From NCBI RefSeq assembly GCF_003480315.1, contig NZ_QUIV01000011.1, forward strand, positions 1-64,000: a stretch of 64,000 nt of DNA, written 5' to 3'. The notes under the pieces are model-generated. The model saw only the letters and a program-made list of their open reading frames with translations, made no database searches and was not told the DNA's origin. The position numbers and the translations under genes were made by a program. This document shows positions 40,881 through 51,208 of the stretch, piece by piece. Every line of letters starts with the position of its first letter. The stretch's first letter is position 1. The stretch comes from Clostridium sp. AM33-3 (GTDB taxonomy: Bacteria; Bacillota; Clostridia; Lachnospirales; Lachnospiraceae).

Positions 40881-41744
40881 ATGTTAGTATCTGCAACAGA
40901 AATGCTGAAAAAGGCAGTAGAAGGCCACTATGCAGTAGGTCAGTTCAACATCAATAACCTGGAGTGGACCAAGGCTATCCTGGCAACCGCACAGGAGTTA
41001 AACTCCCCGGTCATCCTGGGTGTATCTGAGGGCGCAGGAAAGTACATGACCGGATTTAAGACGGTTTCCGCTATGGTAAAGGCCATGATCGAGGAAATGA
41101 ACATTACCGTTCCGGTAGCACTGCACTTAGACCACGGCACCTACGATGGCTGCTACAAGTGCATTAAGGCAGGATTCTCCTCCATCATGTTCGATGGTTC
41201 TCACTATGCCATTGAAGAAAATGTAGAGAAGACAAAAGAGTTAGTAAAGGTTGCTCACGCTATGGGTCTTTCCATCGAGGCTGAGGTTGGTTCCATCGGC
41301 GGCGAGGAAGACGGTGTGATCGGTATGGGCGAGTGCGCAGATCCGAACGAGTGCAAGATGATCGCAGACCTGGGCGTAGACTTCCTGGCAGCAGGCATCG
41401 GCAACATCCACGGCAAATATCCGGCAAACTGGCAAGGCTTAAGCTTTGAGACTCTGGCAGCAGTCAAGGAGAAGGTGGGCGACCTGCCGTTAGTTCTTCA
41501 TGGCGGTACCGGTATCCCGGCTGACATGATCAAAAAAGCGATCGATCTTGGTGTGGCAAAGATCAACGTAAATACCGAGTGTCAGCTTTCCTTTGCAGAC
41601 GCTACCCGTAAGTATGTCGAGGCAGGCAAGGATTTAGAGGGCAAGGGCTTCGATCCGCGTAAGCTGCTCGCACCGGGCGCAGAGGCTATCAAGGCAACTG
41701 TAAAAGAGAAAATGGAGCTGTTCGGTTCCGTTGGAAAAGCCTGA
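40881..41744 (+). CDS. fba: Class II fructose-1,6-bisphosphate aldolase
   Basis: Zinc-dependent glycolytic aldolase, 287 residues. Zn ligands appear in LHLDHGTYD (His pair), in IGNIHGKYP and in LHGGTGIP. AEVGSIGGEEDGV carries the class II glutamate, and KINVNTECQLSF is the phosphate-binding region. Start at 40881 behind GGAGG. Monocistronic with its own promoter. Confidence 0.95.
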   Translation: MLVSATEMLKKAVEGHYAVGQFNINNLEWTKAILATAQELNSPVILGVSEGAGKYMTGFKTVSAMVKAMIEEMNITVPVALHLDHGTYDGCYKCIKAGFSSIMFDGSHYAIEENVEKTKELVKVAHAMGLSIEAEVGSIGGEEDGVIGMGECADPNECKMIADLGVDFLAAGIGNIHGKYPANWQGLSFETLAAVKEKVGDLPLVLHGGTGIPADMIKKAIDLGVAKINVNTECQLSFADATRKYVEAGKDLEGKGFDPRKLLAPGAEAIKATVKEKMELFGSVGKA

Positions 41745-41788
41745 AAATCAGTGCTTTGAAAAAAATACGGGAAAATGCAAAAAAACAC

Positions 41789-41817
41789 TTGCTTTTTCCA
41801 AGCTGATGGTTTATTTT
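41789..41817 (+). promoter_or_regulatory. Promoter-like sequence before the fba/glnN hairpin
   Basis: TTGCTT at 41789-41794, 17-bp spacer, TATTTT at 41812-41817. The ACTTGC context is shared with the S10 and rpmJ promoters. Confidence 0.45.
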
Positions 41818-41828
41818 AATTAGGGAAC

Positions 41829-41868
41829 GATGGTGTTCTTCCACATGGGAAGAGCACCATTTTTTTTA
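41829..41868 (+). terminator. Terminator hairpin between fba and glnN
   Basis: Arms ATGGTGTTCTTCC and GGAAGAGCACCAT with one mismatch-type G-T pair, then eight T. It starts only about 12 bp after the promoter-like sequence. Confidence 0.85.
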
Positions 41869-41971
41869 ACCAGATACCCAGCTTAAGAAAATTAAGTATA
41901 CATAAAAATAATTTAGGGCAGGGTGAGGAGACCGGGAACGGCAATTCTAAGTGAGAGGAAGGAAAAAGTCT

Positions 41972-44089
41972 ATGAGCGAAATCGTAAATGTAGCTGAGAT
42001 TTTTGGCAAGAACGTCTTCAACGAAACCGTTATGAAAGAGCGCTTACCAAAGAGCGTTTTCAAAAAAATGAAAAAGACCATCGAAGATGGTGCTGAGCTG
42101 GATCCGTCCATTGCAGATGTAGTTGCACATGCAATGAAGGACTGGGCTATTGAGAGAGGAGCAACCCACTATACCCATTGGTTCCAGCCGCTGACCGGCG
42201 TAACCGCAGAGAAGCATGATTCCTTCATTTCCGCACCGGATGCGGAGGGAAAGGTCATCATGGAATTCTCCGGCAAGGAGCTCATCAAGGGCGAGCCGGA
42301 TGCATCCTCCTTCCCGTCAGGCGGCCTGCGTGCTACCTTCGAGGCAAGAGGCTATACCGCATGGGACTGTACCTCCCCGGCCTTTTTAAGAGAAGATGCC
42401 TGCGGCGTGACTCTTTGCATTCCGACCGCGTTCTGCTCCTACACTGGTGAGGCACTGGATCAGAAGACCCCGCTTCTTCGTTCTATGCAGGCCATTGACG
42501 AGCAGTCCTTAAGAATTTTAAGACTCTTCGGCAACACCACCGCAAAGCGTGTCTGCCCGTCTGTTGGACCGGAGCAGGAGTACTTCATCGTAGACCGTCA
42601 GAAGTATTTACAGAGAAAAGATCTGATCTACACCGGCCGCACCCTGTTCGGTGCCATGCCTCCAAAGGGCCAGGAGCTGGACGACCATTACTTCGGTGCA
42701 ATCCGTGAGCGCATCGGTGCTTACATGAAGGCAGTCAACGAGGAGCTCTGGAAGCTTGGTGTTACCGCTAAGACCCAGCACAACGAGGTAGCACCGGCAC
42801 AGCATGAGCTGGCTCCAATTTACGACCAGGCAAACCTGGCGGTTGACCACAACCAGATGGTTATGGAAACCTTAAAGAAGGTTGCCGGGCGTCAGGGCCT
42901 TACCTGTCTGCTTCATGAGAAGCCATTTGCGGGCGTAAATGGTTCCGGTAAGCACAATAACTGGTCCCTTACCTCTGATGATGGTGTGAACCTGTTAAAC
43001 CCGGGCGATACCCCGCACGAGAACATTCAGTTCCTTCTTGTTCTGGCCTGCATCTTAAAGGCAGTCGATATTCATGCAGACCTGCTTCGTGAATCCGCAG
43101 CTGATATCGGAAACGATCACCGTCTGGGAGCAAACGAGGCACCGCCGGCAATCATTTCCGTATTCCTGGGCGAGCAGCTTGAGGATGTGATTGATCAGCT
43201 GTGCAGCACTGGTGAGGCAACTCACTCTAAGAGCGGCGGTACGTTAAGGACTGGTGTTGCAACCCTTCCGGATCTGGATAAAGATGCAACCGACCGTAAC
43301 CGTACTTCACCGTTCGCTTTCACCGGAAACAAGTTCGAGTTCCGTATGGTAGGTTCTTCCGATTCTGTTGCCCCGGCCAACGTAGTCCTGAACACCATCG
43401 TGGCAGAGGCTTTCAAAGAGGCGGCAGATGAGCTGGAAAAGGCAGATGATTTCGATACTGCAGTACATGACATGATCAAGAAACTGCTTCGCGACCACAA
43501 GCACATCATCTTCAACGGCAATGGTTACTCTGATGCATGGGTAGAAGAGGCAGAAAGACGCGGCCTTCCGAACATCCGCTCCATGGTAGATGCAATCCCG
43601 GCCCTCACTACCGAGAAGGCAGTAAAACTCTACGAGTCCTTCGGCGTATTTACCAGGGCAGAGCTGGAGTCCCGTGCCGAGGTTGAGTATGAGGCATATG
43701 GCAAGATGATCAACATCGAGGCAAGAACCATGATCGATATGGCGAGCAAGCAGATCATTCCGGCTGTGATCAAGTACACCACTCAGCTGGCAGGTTCACT
43801 TGGTGCAGTCAAGGCTGCATGCCCGGAGGCAGATACCAGCGTACAGGCTGAACTGCTGACCGAGACCTCTGCTCTTCTGTCTGATATGAAGGTTGCCCTG
43901 GCAGCTCTGATCGATATTACGGAAGAGGCAGCATGTGTTGACGGTGTTGAGACTCAGGCACGCGTTTACCACGAGAAGGTGGTTCCGGCTATGGCAGCGC
44001 TCCGTACACCGGCAGATAAGCTGGAGATGATCGTGGACAAAGACCTGTGGCCATTCCCGAGCTACGGCGATCTAATCTTCGAGGTATAA
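41972..44089 (+). CDS. glnN: Glutamine synthetase type III
   Basis: Large GSIII enzyme assimilating ammonia into glutamine, 705 residues, matching the roughly 700-residue family. GSIII features are [78 protein letters not shown] and [23 protein letters not shown]. Start at 41972 behind AGGAAGGA. A hairpin and weak promoter precede it. Nitrogen control is expected, but no specific site is recognised. Confidence 0.96.
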   Translation: MSEIVNVAEIFGKNVFNETVMKERLPKSVFKKMKKTIEDGAELDPSIADVVAHAMKDWAIERGATHYTHWFQPLTGVTAEKHDSFISAPDAEGKVIMEFSGKELIKGEPDASSFPSGGLRATFEARGYTAWDCTSPAFLREDACGVTLCIPTAFCSYTGEALDQKTPLLRSMQAIDEQSLRILRLFGNTTAKRVCPSVGPEQEYFIVDRQKYLQRKDLIYTGRTLFGAMPPKGQELDDHYFGAIRERIGAYMKAVNEELWKLGVTAKTQHNEVAPAQHELAPIYDQANLAVDHNQMVMETLKKVAGRQGLTCLLHEKPFAGVNGSGKHNNWSLTSDDGVNLLNPGDTPHENIQFLLVLACILKAVDIHADLLRESAADIGNDHRLGANEAPPAIISVFLGEQLEDVIDQLCSTGEATHSKSGGTLRTGVATLPDLDKDATDRNRTSPFAFTGNKFEFRMVGSSDSVAPANVVLNTIVAEAFKEAADELEKADDFDTAVHDMIKKLLRDHKHIIFNGNGYSDAWVEEAERRGLPNIRSMVDAIPALTTEKAVKLYESFGVFTRAELESRAEVEYEAYGKMINIEARTMIDMASKQIIPAVIKYTTQLAGSLGAVKAACPEADTSVQAELLTETSALLSDMKVALAALIDITEEAACVDGVETQARVYHEKVVPAMAALRTPADKLEMIVDKDLWPFPSYGDLIFEV

Positions 44090-44117
44090 AGTTCCAATCA
44101 TATTAGAAAAAAATCAG

Positions 44118-44151
44118 GGCAGGCTTTCGCTGTTTGGCGGAGGCCTGCTTT
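44118..44151 (+). terminator. Terminator after glnN
   Basis: GCAGGC/GCCTGC arms with TTCGC/GCGGA inner pairing and a short T-rich tail. Confidence 0.65.
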
Positions 44152-44373
44152 GTAGTTACGGGTAAGAATACAGCGGGAAAGCTTTTTGAATCGGACCTTC
44201 CGGCCGATAGGAAATCGTAAGAATCTATTTGCGCGAATTGGTTGAATATTTATGCCGTTATTGTTAAAATGAAACGTATAAGAGACCGCCCGGGGAAAGC
44301 AGGCATCTGCGCAGGCAGACTGGCTGCAAAAAAGAAGAAACGGCGGCGCAACGATACGAAGGAGCTTTTATAT

Positions 44374-45738
44374 ATGAAGAAAAAGGGTTTGGCAATGTTT
44401 GCCCTGGCAGCAGTCATGAGCCTTGGCGCGGTGGGGATTACGGCGTTTGCGGCCGGCTGGTCACAGGAAGGCAGCAACTGGGTATACTATAATAACAATG
44501 GAAGCAAGGTAACCAATGCGTGGCGTCAGGCACAGGATGGAACCTGGCGTTATCTGGAAAGCAGCGGAGCCATGGCAACCAACAAATGGGTCGATAACGA
44601 TGATTACTATGTAGATGCCAGCGGTATCATGATCACCAATAAATGGCTTCAGGTGGCAAATAGCCGGAAAACCAGCGGGTATGACTGGTATTATTTCGGA
44701 AATAACGGCAAGTGCTCGAAAGAAAAATGGGTGCAGATTGATGGTAAGTATTATTATTTCGGAGATACCGGCGCCATGGAGACTGGCTGGATCTTGGATG
44801 ACATGTATTACTGCGACGATGTGGGCGTTATGGTGACCGGATGGAAGAAACTGACCCCGCCGGAGGAATATCAGGATGAGGACAAGCACACCGGTCCGTT
44901 TGAAACTGCCAGTGATGGTCAGTACTGGTACTATTTCGGAACCAACGGAAAGAAAACGGTTCCAAGCGAGAACGGAACCAATATCAAACAGAAAAAGATC
45001 AACGGAACCTATTATTGCCTGCGCGAGGACGGTGCTGTTCAGACCGGCTGGGTCTGCGTCACCGGCGATGAATCCGACAACATTGAGGATTACCGCCTGG
45101 TAGATGCCGAGGGAAAAGTCCGCACCGGCTGGTATTCTGCCGAGCCGCCGGAATATCTGGCGGGGCATTATGATCATGACGTTGAGTGGTTTTATTTCAA
45201 TTCCAAGGGTGTTCCGGAAGTGGGACCGGCAAAGGGCAGTGCGAAAACCAGTGATTTAAAGCGCATCAACGGATATACACATTTGTTCAATGAATATGGA
45301 ACTCCTGTATATGGCGTTCAGAAGGTGTATACCAACAGCAGTGAGTATACCGCCTATTACTTTGGCAATTATCCGCAGAGCAGTATGCTGACAGGCAAGT
45401 ACAATATCACGGAGGGAGGAGTTTCCTGGCCGTATTATTTCAACTCTACCGGAAAAGGCTATACCGGAGTGTATGACAATTATCTGTATTATATGGGTAA
45501 ACTGCAGAAGGCAGATTCCGGCAGCAAATACGAAGTCTTCTCCGTTCCGAACGGAAACAGCTATAAGAACTATGTAGTGAACACTTCCGGCAAGATTGCC
45601 AAGAACACTACGGTCAAGGACAGCAATGGCGTAAAATACAAAACCAACAGCAGCGGGGTCCTGACTAAAGAAGATGACGAGAGCGTAGACGGCGGAAGCT
45701 ACCGCAGCCCGGAAGAACCGGAATGGGATAACGAATAA
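44374..45738 (+). CDS. Secreted protein with cell-wall (choline-binding-like) repeats
   Basis: 454 residues. Signal peptide MKKKGLAMFALAAVMSLGAV with a cleavage site after AFAA. The mature part consists almost entirely of aromatic-rich repeats such as GSNWVYYNNNGSKVTNAW, YYYFGDTGAMETGW and YWYYFGTNGKKTV, typical of the CW_binding_1/glucan-binding type that holds proteins on cell-wall polymers. No catalytic domain is seen. Start at 44374 behind GAAGGAGC; a longer frame to 44242 lacks signal-peptide logic. A related protein lies at the right edge. Confidence 0.88.
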   Translation: MKKKGLAMFALAAVMSLGAVGITAFAAGWSQEGSNWVYYNNNGSKVTNAWRQAQDGTWRYLESSGAMATNKWVDNDDYYVDASGIMITNKWLQVANSRKTSGYDWYYFGNNGKCSKEKWVQIDGKYYYFGDTGAMETGWILDDMYYCDDVGVMVTGWKKLTPPEEYQDEDKHTGPFETASDGQYWYYFGTNGKKTVPSENGTNIKQKKINGTYYCLREDGAVQTGWVCVTGDESDNIEDYRLVDAEGKVRTGWYSAEPPEYLAGHYDHDVEWFYFNSKGVPEVGPAKGSAKTSDLKRINGYTHLFNEYGTPVYGVQKVYTNSSEYTAYYFGNYPQSSMLTGKYNITEGGVSWPYYFNSTGKGYTGVYDNYLYYMGKLQKADSGSKYEVFSVPNGNSYKNYVVNTSGKIAKNTTVKDSNGVKYKTNSSGVLTKEDDESVDGGSYRSPEEPEWDNE

Positions 45739-45885
45739 AGCAGAATACCATTAAAGAAACAGAGGCTGATACAGGGAAAAGCTGTATCGGCCTCTTTGTT
45801 GTATTATATATAGAAGAAACACAGCTCTGGCCAATGCACGGAAAATTGCATGAGAATAAAAACATTAAAATAATAGATAAAATAC

Positions 45886-45914
45886 TTGCTTTTTTGGAAA
45901 GACTATGATATCAT
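45886..45914 (+). promoter_or_regulatory. Sigma-A promoter of the S10 operon
   Basis: TTGCTT at 45886-45891, 17-bp spacer, TATCAT at 45909-45914. Confidence 0.7.
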
Positions 45915-46003
45915 ACAAAGGCTGTGACATGATAGCAATGAAGCGCGAGGTTGCTGCCAAAATGGCAGGTTTTCCGTGGAGCGAATGTCAAGTTAGGAAA
46001 CTG

Positions 46004-46150
46004 ACGACAAGTCACTGTACCAATTTAACAGCTGTAGTAAAGAGTAATTGCAGTAACGCAGTGTGTAGTCCGCGCGACACACACGGAGATGTGTACAGTC
46101 ACCGCTTGTCGTACTTCAAACAAAAGTGCGAAAAGGAGGCGACTTTTTTT
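46004..46150 (+). promoter_or_regulatory. Structured S10 leader with attenuator-like switch
   Basis: Outer stem ACGACAAG (46004-46011)/CTTGTCGT (46105-46112) continues as ACTGTAC/GTACAGT (46014-46020/46093-46099), with GTGTGT/ACACAC inside. Downstream, AAAAGT-CG (46122-46130) pairs with CGACTTTT (46140-46147) into a terminator-like hairpin followed by T. Its 9-nt loop is exactly AAAAGGAGG, the rpsJ Shine-Dalgarno. An alternative helix CGTACTT (46110-46116)/AAGTGCG (46124-46130) would exclude both. Probable autogenous control by a ribosomal protein. Confidence 0.65.
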
Positions 46151-46468
46151 ATGGCAAGTCAAGTAATGAGAATCACATTAAAAGCTTATGATCATCAGTT
46201 AGTTGATCAGTCTGCTGGAAAAATCATCGAGACCGTAAAGAAGACAGGGGCTCAGGTGAGCGGACCGGTACCGTTACCGACCAAGAAAGAGGTAGTAACT
46301 ATTCTGAGAGCGGTACACAAGTACAAAGATTCCAGAGAGCAGTTCGAGCAGAGAACTCACAAAAGACTTATCGATATCACCACTCCGAGCCAGAAGACAG
46401 TTGATGCATTAAGCAAACTGGAAATGCCGGCTGGTGTTTATATCGACATCAAAATGAAACAGAAATAA
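46151..46468 (+). CDS. rpsJ: 30S ribosomal protein S10
   Basis: First gene of the S10-spc-alpha cluster, 105 residues. [41 protein letters not shown] is diagnostic. S10 also takes part in NusB-dependent antitermination in other bacteria. Start ATG at 46151, directly after a T run; the Shine-Dalgarno sequence AAAAGGAGG lies in the loop of a terminator-like hairpin. Upstream in-frame codons back to 45905 belong to the leader. Confidence 0.97.
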   Translation: MASQVMRITLKAYDHQLVDQSAGKIIETVKKTGAQVSGPVPLPTKKEVVTILRAVHKYKDSREQFEQRTHKRLIDITTPSQKTVDALSKLEMPAGVYIDIKMKQK

Positions 46469-46519
46469 GCTTTAGTATGATTGCCGTAAAAGGTAATCCG
46501 CTGTAAGGAGGAAATTGAA

Positions 46520-47155
46520 ATGAAGAAAGCTATCTTAGCTACTAAAGTCGGAATGACTCAGATCTTCAACGAAGATGGCGTGTTAGTTCCGGTAACCGTT
46601 CTTCAGGCTGGCCCGTGTGTAGTAACCCAGGTTAAGACCGTTGAGAACGATGGCTACAAAGCAGTTCAGGTTGGTTTTGTAGACAAGAGAGACAAACTGG
46701 TTAGCAAACCGGTTAAGGGACACTTCGACAAGGCAGGTGTTTCCTACAAGAGATTCGTCCGCGAGTTCCGTTTCGAGAACGCAGAAGAGTATTCTGTAAA
46801 GGACGAGATCAAAGCTGACATCTTCGCTAACGGCGATAAGGTGGATGCAACCGCTGTTTCCAAAGGTAAAGGTTTCCAGGGCGCGATCAAGAGACACGGC
46901 CAGCACAGAGGACCTATGGCTCATGGTTCTAAATTCCATCGTCATCAGGGTTCCAACGGTGCTTGTTCTGATCCGAGCAAGGTATTCAAGGGTAAAGGCA
47001 TGCCGGGACATATGGGTTCCAAGCAGGTTACCATTCAGAACCTTGAGATTGTCCGCGTAGACGTTGAGAACAATCTGCTTCTGGTTAAGGGCGCTGTTCC
47101 GGGACCGAAGAAATCTTTAGTAACGATCAAAGAAACAGTGAAAGCTTCCAAGTAA
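46520..47155 (+). CDS. rplC: 50S ribosomal protein L3
   Basis: 211 residues; binds 23S rRNA near the peptidyl-transferase centre and starts large-subunit assembly. [39 protein letters not shown] and [14 protein letters not shown] are conserved L3 segments. AAGGAGG precedes the start, 51 bp after rpsJ. Confidence 0.98.
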   Translation: MKKAILATKVGMTQIFNEDGVLVPVTVLQAGPCVVTQVKTVENDGYKAVQVGFVDKRDKLVSKPVKGHFDKAGVSYKRFVREFRFENAEEYSVKDEIKADIFANGDKVDATAVSKGKGFQGAIKRHGQHRGPMAHGSKFHRHQGSNGACSDPSKVFKGKGMPGHMGSKQVTIQNLEIVRVDVENNLLLVKGAVPGPKKSLVTIKETVKASK

Positions 47156-47183
47156 GCTTTGACGAGAAAGGAGGAACACACAG

Positions 47184-47804
47184 ATGGCAAACGTATCTGT
47201 TTACAATATGGAAGGTAATGAAGTAGGCAAGATGGATTTAAACGATGCTGTATTCGGTGTTGAGGTTAACGAGCACTTAGTACACATGGCAGTCGTTGCA
47301 CAGCTTGCTAACAATCGTCAGGGTACTCAGAAAGCAAAAACCCGTTCTGAGGTATCTGGTGGCGGCAGAAAACCGTGGAGACAGAAAGGAACCGGACATG
47401 CACGTCAGGGTTCAACCAGAGCTCCGCAGTGGACCGGCGGCGGTATCGTATTCGCTCCGACTCCGAGAGATTATACAATCAGACTCAACAAGAAAGAGAA
47501 GAGAGCAGCTCTGAAGTCTGCACTGACCAGCAGAGTGCTTGAAAACAAGTTCATCGTTGTTGACGAGCTGAAGCTTGATGAAATCAAGACCAAAAAATTC
47601 CAGAACGTCCTGAATAACTTAAAGGTTAACAAGGCTCTGGTAGTAGTTGACGAGAACAGCGACAACGTTGTTAAGTCCGCTAAGAACATCCAGTCTGTAA
47701 AGACCGCTTATGTCAATACCATCAACGTATATGACATTCTGAAATACAACACCGTAGTAGCTACCAAGGCTGCTGTTGCAAATATCGAGGAGGTGTACGC
47801 ATAA
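47184..47804 (+). CDS. rplD: 50S ribosomal protein L4
   Basis: 206 residues with a globular part and a long extended loop lining the exit tunnel ([36 protein letters not shown]). In E. coli L4 represses its own operon through the S10 leader, which makes it the first candidate regulator of the leader seen here. Its stop overlaps the rplW start by one base. Confidence 0.98.
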   Translation: MANVSVYNMEGNEVGKMDLNDAVFGVEVNEHLVHMAVVAQLANNRQGTQKAKTRSEVSGGGRKPWRQKGTGHARQGSTRAPQWTGGGIVFAPTPRDYTIRLNKKEKRAALKSALTSRVLENKFIVVDELKLDEIKTKKFQNVLNNLKVNKALVVVDENSDNVVKSAKNIQSVKTAYVNTINVYDILKYNTVVATKAAVANIEEVYA

Positions 47805-48103
47805 TGGCTAACGTTCAGTACTATGACGTCATTCTGAAACCGGTTGTAACCGAGAAGAGCATGAACGCAATGAGCGAGAAGAAATACACTTTCCTGGTTC
47901 ACACCGATGCGAACAAGTCCATGATCAAAGAGGCTGTTGAGAAGATGTTCCCGGGAACCAAAGTTAAGAGTGTAAACACCATGAACAGCGAAGGCAAGAA
48001 CAAGAGACGTGGTATGACCTTCGGCAAGACCGCTGCAACCAAGAAGGCTATCGTTCAGTTAACTGAGGACAGCAAAGAGATCGAGGTATTTGCAGGTCTG
48101 TAG
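47804..48103 (+). CDS. rplW: 50S ribosomal protein L23
   Basis: 99 residues; exit-tunnel protein and docking site for trigger factor and [17 protein letters not shown] and [17 protein letters not shown] are typical. TAATG coupling with rplD. It is followed by an unusual 190-bp gap with repeats before rplB. Confidence 0.97.
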   Translation: MANVQYYDVILKPVVTEKSMNAMSEKKYTFLVHTDANKSMIKEAVEKMFPGTKVKSVNTMNSEGKNKRRGMTFGKTAATKKAIVQLTEDSKEIEVFAGL

Positions 48104-48111
48104 GCATTGAA

Positions 48112-48197
48112 CACTTAACGAGCGCGCAGAGCGCGAGTTTAGTGAGAAAGCCCATCGCGAACCTTAACGAAGCGAAGCTGAGTTTAGTTGAGCGATG
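48112..48197 (+). repeat. Intergenic repeat between rplW and rplB (copy A)
   Basis: Element with CTTAACGAG, TTTAGTGAG, CCCATCGCGAACCTTA and TTAGTTGAGCGATG segments, the outer parts pairing as CATCGC/GCGATG. The same ordered segments recur at 52942-53051 between rpsZ and rpsH, with diverged GC-rich filler. Confidence 0.75.
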
Positions 48198-48257
48198 AGA
48201 ATTAATGAAACTATACGGCTGCCAGTGAAAAGAATATACTGCGCCGTGATAAAGAGA

Positions 48258-48292
48258 TACACGCGAGTGCGTTGATAACGCACGACCGTGTA
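48258..48292 (+). repeat. Long hairpin upstream of rplB
   Basis: TACACG/CGTGTA outer and GTGCGT/ACGCAC inner helices with 3-nt symmetrical internal loop and 5-nt apex; no T tract follows, so it is not a terminator. It may stabilise or process the operon mRNA. Confidence 0.6.
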
Positions 48293-48315
48293 CGGAATTG
48301 AAAGGAGTTCAAGTC

Positions 48316-49161
48316 ATGGGAATTAAAACATACAACCCATATACACCTTCCAGAAGACATATGACCGGATCTGACTTCAGTGAGATCACCAAGTCCACTC
48401 CGGAGAAGTCTCTGGTTACTTCTTTAAAGAAGAATGCTGGCCGTAACAACCAGGGTAAGATTACCGTTAGACATCGTGGTGGCGGTTCCAGAAGAAAATA
48501 CAGAATCATCGATTTCAAGAGAAACAGCAAGGATGGTATCCCGGCAACCGTTATCGGTATCGAGTACGATCCGAACAGAACTGCAAACATCGCACTGATC
48601 TGCTACGCAGACGGCGAGAAGGCTTATATCCTGGCTCCGGCTGGTTTAACCGATGGCATGAAGGTTATGAGCGGCGAGACTGCAGAGGCTAAAGTTGGTA
48701 ACTGCTTACCGCTGGCAAACATTCCGGTTGGTGCGCAGATTCATAATATTGAGCTGTATCCGGGCAAGGGTGGTCAGCTGGTTCGTTCCGCTGGTAACGC
48801 TGCTCAGCTTATGGCAAAAGAAGGCAAATATGCAACCTTAAGACTTCCTTCCGGCGAGATGAGAATGGTTCCGATCGTATGCCGCGCAACCATCGGTGTT
48901 GTAGGTAACGGCGAGCACAATCTGATCAACCTCGGTAAGGCTGGTAGAAAACGTCATATGGGTATCCGTCCTACAGTTCGCGGTTCCGTTATGAACCCGA
49001 ATGACCATCCGCACGGTGGTGGTGAAGGTAAGACTGGTATCGGTCGTCCGGGTCCTTCTACTCCGTGGGGCAAGCCTGCTCTGGGTCTGAAGACCAGAAA
49101 GAAAAACAAGCAGTCTAATAAGCTGATTGTAAGAAGACGCGACGGCAAGACCATTAAATAA
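48316..49161 (+). CDS. rplB: 50S ribosomal protein L2
   Basis: 281 residues; needed for subunit association and peptidyl-transferase function. [38 protein letters not shown] and [24 protein letters not shown] (with the conserved His in PHGGG before it) identify it. Start at 48316 behind AAAGGAG rather than the in-frame codon at 48298. Confidence 0.98.
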   Translation: MGIKTYNPYTPSRRHMTGSDFSEITKSTPEKSLVTSLKKNAGRNNQGKITVRHRGGGSRRKYRIIDFKRNSKDGIPATVIGIEYDPNRTANIALICYADGEKAYILAPAGLTDGMKVMSGETAEAKVGNCLPLANIPVGAQIHNIELYPGKGGQLVRSAGNAAQLMAKEGKYATLRLPSGEMRMVPIVCRATIGVVGNGEHNLINLGKAGRKRHMGIRPTVRGSVMNPNDHPHGGGEGKTGIGRPGPSTPWGKPALGLKTRKKNKQSNKLIVRRRDGKTIK

Positions 49162-49182
49162 TTCAAGGAGGATACAAAACCT

Positions 49183-49461
49183 ATGGCACGTTCATTAAAA
49201 AAAGGACCATTTGCAGATGCACACTTACTGAAAAAAGTTGATGCAATGAACGCAGCAGGACAGCATCAGGTAATCAAGACCTGGTCCCGCCGTTCTACAA
49301 TCTTCCCGCAGATGGTTGGACATACAATCGCAGTTCACGACGGCAGAAAGCATGTTCCGGTATATGTTACCGAGGATATGGTTGGCCACAAACTGGGTGA
49401 GTTCGTAGCTACCAGAACTTACAGAGGACATGGAAAAGACGAGAAGAAATCCAAGCGATAA
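49183..49461 (+). CDS. rpsS: 30S ribosomal protein S19
   Basis: 92 residues: [62 protein letters not shown]. Sits at the head of the small subunit near S13. AAGGAGG upstream, 21 bp after rplB. Confidence 0.98.
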   Translation: MARSLKKGPFADAHLLKKVDAMNAAGQHQVIKTWSRRSTIFPQMVGHTIAVHDGRKHVPVYVTEDMVGHKLGEFVATRTYRGHGKDEKKSKR

Positions 49462-49491
49462 TCGTCAGGATTGAAAGGAGGTTAATTAGCA

Positions 49492-49878
49492 ATGGCTAAA
49501 GGACATAGAAGTCAGATTAAGAGAGAGAGAAATGCCCAGAAGGACACCAGACCGAGCGCAAAGTTATCTTACGCACGTGTTTCCGTTCAGAAGGCTTGCT
49601 TCGTATTAGATGCCATCAGAGGCAAAGATGTACAGACCGCACTTGGTATTGTAACTTACAACCCAAGATATGCTTCTTCTTTAATTAAAAAATTACTGGA
49701 ATCTGCAATTGCTAATGCAGAGAACAACAACAACATGGATCCGGCTAAACTTTACGTGGAGGAGTGCTTCGCTAACAAGGGACCGACCATGAAGAGAGTA
49801 AAACCGAGAGCACAGGGCAGAGCTTACAGAATCGAGAAGAGAATGAGCCACATCACTGTTGTGCTGAATGAGAGATAA
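49492..49878 (+). CDS. rplV: 50S ribosomal protein L22
   Basis: 128 residues; its beta-hairpin (TMKRVKPRAQGRAYRIEKRMSHITVVL) lines the exit tunnel, where macrolide-resistance changes occur in other species. The sequence here looks wild-type. AAAGGAGG upstream. Confidence 0.98.
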   Translation: MAKGHRSQIKRERNAQKDTRPSAKLSYARVSVQKACFVLDAIRGKDVQTALGIVTYNPRYASSLIKKLLESAIANAENNNNMDPAKLYVEECFANKGPTMKRVKPRAQGRAYRIEKRMSHITVVLNER

Positions 49879-49890
49879 GAGGAGGCAATT

Positions 49891-50553
49891 ATGGGACAGA
49901 AAGTTAATCCGCACGGCTTAAGAGTCGGTGTTATTAAAGACTGGGATTCCAAGTGGTATGCAGAAGGCAACTTCGCTGATTGCCTGGTAGAGGATTACAA
50001 CATCCGTAAATTCCTCAAGAAAAAACTGTATAGCGCTGGTGTTTCCAAAATCGAGATCGAGAGAGCATCTGCATCCGACAGAGTAAAAATCATCATCTTC
50101 ACCGCTAAACCGGGCGTAGTAATCGGTAAAGGCGGCGCAGAGATCGAGAAGCTCAGAGCTGAGGTTCAGAAGCTGACCGACAAAAAAGTATTTATCGACA
50201 TTAAAGAAATCAAGAGACCGGACCGCGATGCTCAGTTAGTAGCTGAGAACATTGCACAGCAGCTGGAAAACCGTGTTTCCTTCCGTCGTGCTATGAAGTC
50301 TACCATGGGTCGTTCCATGAAGGCTGGCGTTAAGGGAATCAAGACCGCTGTTGGCGGACGTCTTGGCGGTGCTGATATCGCTCGTACCGAGTTCTACAGC
50401 GAGGGCACCATTCCGTTACAGACATTAAGAGCAGATATTGACTATGGTTTCGCTGAGGCAGATACCACCTACGGCAAGCTTGGCGTTAAGGTTTGGATCT
50501 ACAAAGGCGAGGTACTTCCTACTAGAGGAAACAAGGAAGGGAGCGATAAATAA
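49891..50553 (+). CDS. rpsC: 30S ribosomal protein S3
   Basis: 220 residues: [23 protein letters not shown], a KH domain with [22 protein letters not shown] (the GxxG loop), and the C-terminal S3 domain [17 protein letters not shown]. Forms the mRNA entry site with S4 and S5. Its last base is shared with the rplP start (TAATG). Confidence 0.98.
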   Translation: MGQKVNPHGLRVGVIKDWDSKWYAEGNFADCLVEDYNIRKFLKKKLYSAGVSKIEIERASASDRVKIIIFTAKPGVVIGKGGAEIEKLRAEVQKLTDKKVFIDIKEIKRPDRDAQLVAENIAQQLENRVSFRRAMKSTMGRSMKAGVKGIKTAVGGRLGGADIARTEFYSEGTIPLQTLRADIDYGFAEADTTYGKLGVKVWIYKGEVLPTRGNKEGSDK

Positions 50554-50990
50554 TGTTAATGCCTAAGAGAGTAAAGCGCCGCAAACAGTTCCGTGGAACT
50601 ATGACCGGTAAGGCTTTAAGAGGAAATAAAATTAACTACGGTGAGTTCGGTCTGGTGGCTACTGAGCCGTGCTGGATCAAGTCCAATCAGATCGAGGCAG
50701 CCCGTGTTGCCATGACCCGTTACATCAAACGTGGTGGTAAAGTCTGGATCAAGATTTTCCCGGACAAACCTGTAACTGCTAAGCCGGCTGAGACTCGAAT
50801 GGGTTCCGGTAAAGGCGCTCTGGAGTACTGGGTAGCAGTTGTTAAACCGGGCAGAGTAATGTTCGAGATCGCTGGCGTTCCGGAGGAAACCGCGCGTGAG
50901 GCATTACGTCTTGCTATGCACAAGTTACCATGCAAATGTAAGATTGCTGCTAAAGCAGATTTAGAAGGCGGTGATAACAGTGAAAACTAA
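50553..50990 (+). CDS. rplP: 50S ribosomal protein L16
   Basis: 145 residues: [19 protein letters not shown] and [28 protein letters not shown]. Contacts tRNA in the A-site region. Start overlaps the S3 stop; an alternative ATG two codons later exists, but the family normally begins ML-PKR. Overlaps rpmC by 11 bp. Confidence 0.97.
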   Translation: MLMPKRVKRRKQFRGTMTGKALRGNKINYGEFGLVATEPCWIKSNQIEAARVAMTRYIKRGGKVWIKIFPDKPVTAKPAETRMGSGKGALEYWVAVVKPGRVMFEIAGVPEETAREALRLAMHKLPCKCKIAAKADLEGGDNSEN

Positions 50991-51186
50991 TAAATTCGTA
51001 GAAGGCTTAAAGGCAAAATCAGCGGCTGAGTTACAGGAAGAATTAGTAGCTGCAAAGAAAGAACTTTTCAACTTAAGATTCCAGAATGCAACCAACCAGT
51101 TAGATAATACCAGCAGAATCAAAGAGGTTCGCAAGAATATCGCTAGAATTCAGACTGTTATTACAGAGAAATCTAAACTGGCTTAA
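50980..51186 (+). CDS. rpmC: 50S ribosomal protein L29
   Basis: 68-residue two-helix protein near the tunnel exit; [37 protein letters not shown] is typical. GTG start at 50980, with GAAGGCGG at good spacing inside rplP; the GTG at 50971 is too close to that site. Confidence 0.95.
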   Translation: MKTNKFVEGLKAKSAAELQEELVAAKKELFNLRFQNATNQLDNTSRIKEVRKNIARIQTVITEKSKLA

Positions 51187-51208
51187 GGTTTGAAAGGAGA
51201 ACATGACC

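Larger units (their letters stand above)
45739..46150 (+). other. Gene-free S10 leader region
   Basis: 412 bases without a gene. It contains the S10 promoter (45886-45914), then a roughly 230-nt leader with several hairpins ending at the rpsJ start codon. The first 140 bases are A+T-rich with no clear signal beyond possible termination of the preceding gene. Confidence 0.75.

Noticed and set aside
45905..46150. N-terminal extension of S10
   Set aside because: Codons upstream of 46151 coincide with leader hairpins and do not match any S10 N-terminus; the strong Shine-Dalgarno precedes 46151.
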